Below, piece by piece: positions 35,615-36,459 of a stretch of 36,459 nt of DNA (position 1 is the first letter of the stretch; the number at the start of each line of letters is the position of its first letter). The notes beneath the pieces are model-generated. The model was not told the origin of the DNA. It saw only the letters and a list, made by a program, of their open reading frames with translations, and ran no database searches. The translations under genes were made by a program, and so were the position numbers. The stretch is from Gallionella sp. (GTDB lineage: Bacteria; Pseudomonadota; Gammaproteobacteria; Burkholderiales; Gallionellaceae): the NCBI GenBank assembly GCA_025350405.1, contig JANXXX010000075.1, positions 1-36,459 on the forward strand. Reading direction: 5' to 3'.

Positions 35615-36145
35615 TTAATGAGTCTCGATATAGTCCACCAATTCCCCACTGGTATGGCGCAACCGCTGGCTAAGCATGCGCGCAACAAGGAGCAATATCT
35701 TGGTCGCCAATGCCGGCTTTTCCAGAGAAATCTGCAGGAATTTTTCTCGCGTCAACACCACCAACAAGACTGCCTTGCTAACGACCGCCGTCGCAGAGCG
35801 CGGCTCGCCATCCACCATGGCCATTTCTCCCATCGTCTTGCCATGATTCATCACGGCAACGACTTTCCTCTCACCATGACTGTCTTCCTTGTACATCTCC
35901 AGCTCGCCCTCGATCAGCACGCACATATACTCGCCCCGGTCACCCTCCCGGAATATCGTTACCCCTTGTGGCGCACGATAAAGCCCCATATAGCCCGCCA
36001 GCATCTGAATTTGCGGCCACTCAAACTCTCTGAACAAATAGCCGCTGCTCTCAAGGAGGGTCGCTATCTTGTCGCGATATGCTTCGCCGGCTCCGAGTAA
36101 CTCGAGCGACGAAAAAGCCAAAGGATTATGGTTTGATGAGGTCAT
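35615..36145 (-). CDS. Stand-alone cyclic nucleotide-binding domain protein
   Basis: A 176-residue protein with a CRP-type beta-roll (about 45-150). The phosphate-binding cassette GEMAMVDGEPRSATAV has the conserved Glu and Arg that contact the cyclic phosphate and ribose, so nucleotide binding is plausible. A final helix (about 150-170) follows, but there is no helix-turn-helix, so it is not a CRP-type transcription factor. Such single-domain proteins are often proposed to regulate partner proteins. It is transcribed 58 bases downstream of tRNA-Gly and ends 34 bases from the convergent MFS gene. A weak GGA lies before the ATG. Confidence 0.85.
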   Translation of the reverse strand: MTSSNHNPLAFSSLELLGAGEAYRDKIATLLESSGYLFREFEWPQIQMLAGYMGLYRAPQGVTIFREGDRGEYMCVLIEGELEMYKEDSHGERKVVAVMNHGKTMGEMAMVDGEPRSATAVVSKAVLLVVLTREKFLQISLEKPALATKILLLVARMLSQRLRHTSGELVDYIETH

Positions 36146-36203
36146 GATGCTTGTTGGTCCAATCGAAGAATGACATAAACCAGTGGTAATGAATGCAATA
36201 ACC

Positions 36204-36277
36204 TGGAGCGGGTGAAGGGGATCGAACCCTCGTATGCAGCTTGGGAAGCTGCCGTTCTACCATTGAACTACACCCGC
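36204..36277 (-). tRNA. tRNA-Gly, anticodon CCC
   Basis: Read on the minus strand, 74 bases with acceptor GCGGGTG/CACCCGC, D-stem GTTC/GAAC, anticodon stem GCAGC/GCTGC with loop TTCCCAA (U33 then anticodon CCC, decoding GGG), T-arm GGTTCGATC and an encoded CCA end. All four arms pair. It matches the E. coli glyU type. Confidence 0.95.
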
Positions 36278-36459
36278 GAGGCTGGCGATTTTACGCAGAT
36301 TACCGACGATACTCAAATAATAGGTTAGTGACAGTGGGGCGAGTATTGTAGAGACTGTTACTTTGTACGTGTCGCAGATGGTTACTTACAGTCCGGCCAT
36401 CAGAGTTTAGATTCAGATAGTCAAATCAAATTGACTCGGGTACATTTCATTTCAATGGT

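Overview
This window looks like chromosome from a betaproteobacterium, most probably a neutrophilic iron oxidiser of the Gallionellaceae (Sideroxydans/Gallionella type). The evidence is the housekeeping set (E3 with a lipoyl domain, dcd/metG, thyA/folA, dnaE, tRNA-Gly), the moderately high GC content, and a large multiheme cytochrome cluster of the kind described as porin-cytochrome conduits in such organisms. The taxonomic call is an inference from gene content, not from a database search.

Layout. Bases 1-5044 (+): lpdA and a small DedA-like membrane protein, an orphan GspE/PilB-type ATPase behind its own promoter, then mscL-acyP. Bases 5051-5972: an AT-rich islet with one unknown membrane protein gene (-) between two diverged direct repeats. 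Bases 5995-8868: an M17 aminopeptidase (-), then the thyA-folA pair (+).

Bases 8872-19810 hold the centrepiece. On the minus strand, in transcription order, are a polytopic putative cytochrome b, a 24-heme lysine-rich periplasmic cytochrome c, a strong terminator, a beta-propeller lipoprotein, a 26-heme cytochrome c built from 57-residue two-heme repeats, and a TPR/beta-barrel outer-membrane protein. Divergent from these on the plus strand is a membrane-anchored ferredoxin-flavoprotein whose FAD domain looks circularly permuted. Together they could carry electrons between the cell surface and a cytoplasmic Fe-S/flavin enzyme.

Bases 19807-25229: an Orn/Lys/Arg decarboxylase, dcd, and metG. 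dcd and metG share a compact symmetric divergent promoter region. metG is unusual in three ways: a palindromic repeat in its leader, a related element inserted in frame in the coding sequence, and an AT-rich mosaic block over the anticodon-binding region.

Bases 25338-30647: a signalling/uptake operon (TonB-dependent receptor, ABC-type substrate-binding protein, hybrid histidine kinase) preceded by what reads as a GEMM-I (c-di-GMP-I) riboswitch with its own promoter and a downstream hairpin plus T-run. Bases 30734-36277: dnaE (-), an MFS transporter (+), a stand-alone cyclic-nucleotide-binding protein (-) and tRNA-Gly(CCC) (-). No CRISPR array, insertion sequence or transposase gene was seen.
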